Part shown: positions 61,092 through 61,196 of the stretch, in pieces
Position numbering within the stretch: the first letter of the stretch is position 1
Layout: the number at the start of each line of letters is the position of its first letter
NCBI GenBank assembly: GCA_001789805.1
Contig: MGAR01000001.1
Location: 1-61,196, forward strand
Direction of reading: 5' to 3'
DNA: 61,196 nt
From: Candidatus Roizmanbacteria bacterium RIFCSPLOWO2_01_FULL_41_22
GTDB taxonomy: Bacteria > Patescibacteriota > Microgenomatia > UBA1406 > GWC2-37-13
Position numbers and translations under genes: made by a program
Notes under the pieces: generated by a model
Seen by the model: only the letters and a program-made list of their open reading frames with translations
Told to the model about the DNA's origin: nothing
Databases searched by the model: none

Positions 61092-61196
61092 TGTGATTCC
61101 AGAGTATTAACCAATCGAAAAATCGGACTGAATTGAGGCTAAATTGGTTTTGAGGCTAAATCTACTGTGATTTCAGCAAACTGTTAATATCAAACA

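Noticed and set aside
1-61196. Alternative genetic code (TGA as glycine)
   Set aside because: Many well-defined genes end in TGA at the family-typical C-terminus (ftsH, the MNT of module 1, rarA), and no conserved gene needs TGA read-through.

Overview
The window looks like part of the chromosome of a Candidate Phyla Radiation (Patescibacteria) bacterium, most likely Microgenomates-type. This is inferred from gene style and not from a marker phylogeny. The supporting signs are compact or split housekeeping proteins (a 603-aa alanyl-tRNA synthetase, a 471-aa methionyl-tRNA synthetase, a stand-alone riboflavin kinase, a stand-alone 5'-3' exonuclease, a 192-aa SufD). A TsaC-TsaE fusion, a CCA-less tRNA gene, a four-helix-bundle protein, and short A/T repeats in spacers point the same way. 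TGA is used as an ordinary stop, so this is not a lineage that recodes TGA as glycine.

Layout. 1-6.6 kb: pnp and rpsO (minus), a small membrane protein, metG and a class A penicillin-binding protein (plus). 6.6-14.7 kb: an accessory island with a Fic protein, a type II restriction-modification pair, a HAD hydrolase, a MNT/HEPN module, a 544-aa protein of unknown function, and three decayed genes (acetyltransferase, VOC/glyoxalase, FAD oxidoreductase). 14.7-17 kb: rarA, an rmlC-like epimerase and riboflavin kinase. 17.1-18.9 kb: an A/T-rich three-gene operon of two unknown proteins and one HEPN protein. 18.97-19.21 kb: tRNA-Met(CAU), a folded element directly abutting it, and a tRNA remnant. 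19.3-27.6 kb: a seven-gene surface-polysaccharide operon (GT2, O-antigen-ligase-like, GT39-like, three GT4, FemAB-like). 27.6-38 kb (minus): lon, ferredoxin-dependent 2-oxoacid oxidoreductase, a ferredoxin, and sufU-sufS-sufD-sufB-sufC with an Rrf2 regulator. 38-43.6 kb: tsaD and the tsaC-tsaE fusion (minus), then ftsH, a 5'-3' exonuclease and a membrane protein (plus). 43.6-48 kb: a second accessory island with three paralogous membrane-anchored proteins, a fragment of a fourth, and two further MNT/HEPN modules. 48-61.2 kb: hairpin-rich spacer, glmS, GT2, a frameshifted MFS transporter, secA, two exported proteins, nnrD, an aminotransferase, alaS and a four-helix-bundle gene.

How the parts fit. 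The suf operon builds Fe-S clusters needed by the adjacent ferredoxin and the Fe-S-dependent 2-oxoacid oxidoreductase, and the Rrf2 protein with clustered cysteines is its likely sensor. FtsH and Lon supply proteolysis, and lon carries an inverted repeat with the geometry of the CIRCE heat-shock operator across its promoter. The glycosyltransferase operon, the PBP, GlmS and the FemAB-like protein all belong to envelope building.

The most distinctive regulatory feature is that many genes have a -10 box 6-9 nt before the start codon, which implies leaderless mRNAs. The best candidates for something undescribed are the three-gene HEPN operon (17123-18911), the folded RNA-like element fused to tRNA-Met (18972-19082), and the membrane-anchor paralogue family (43598-47117).
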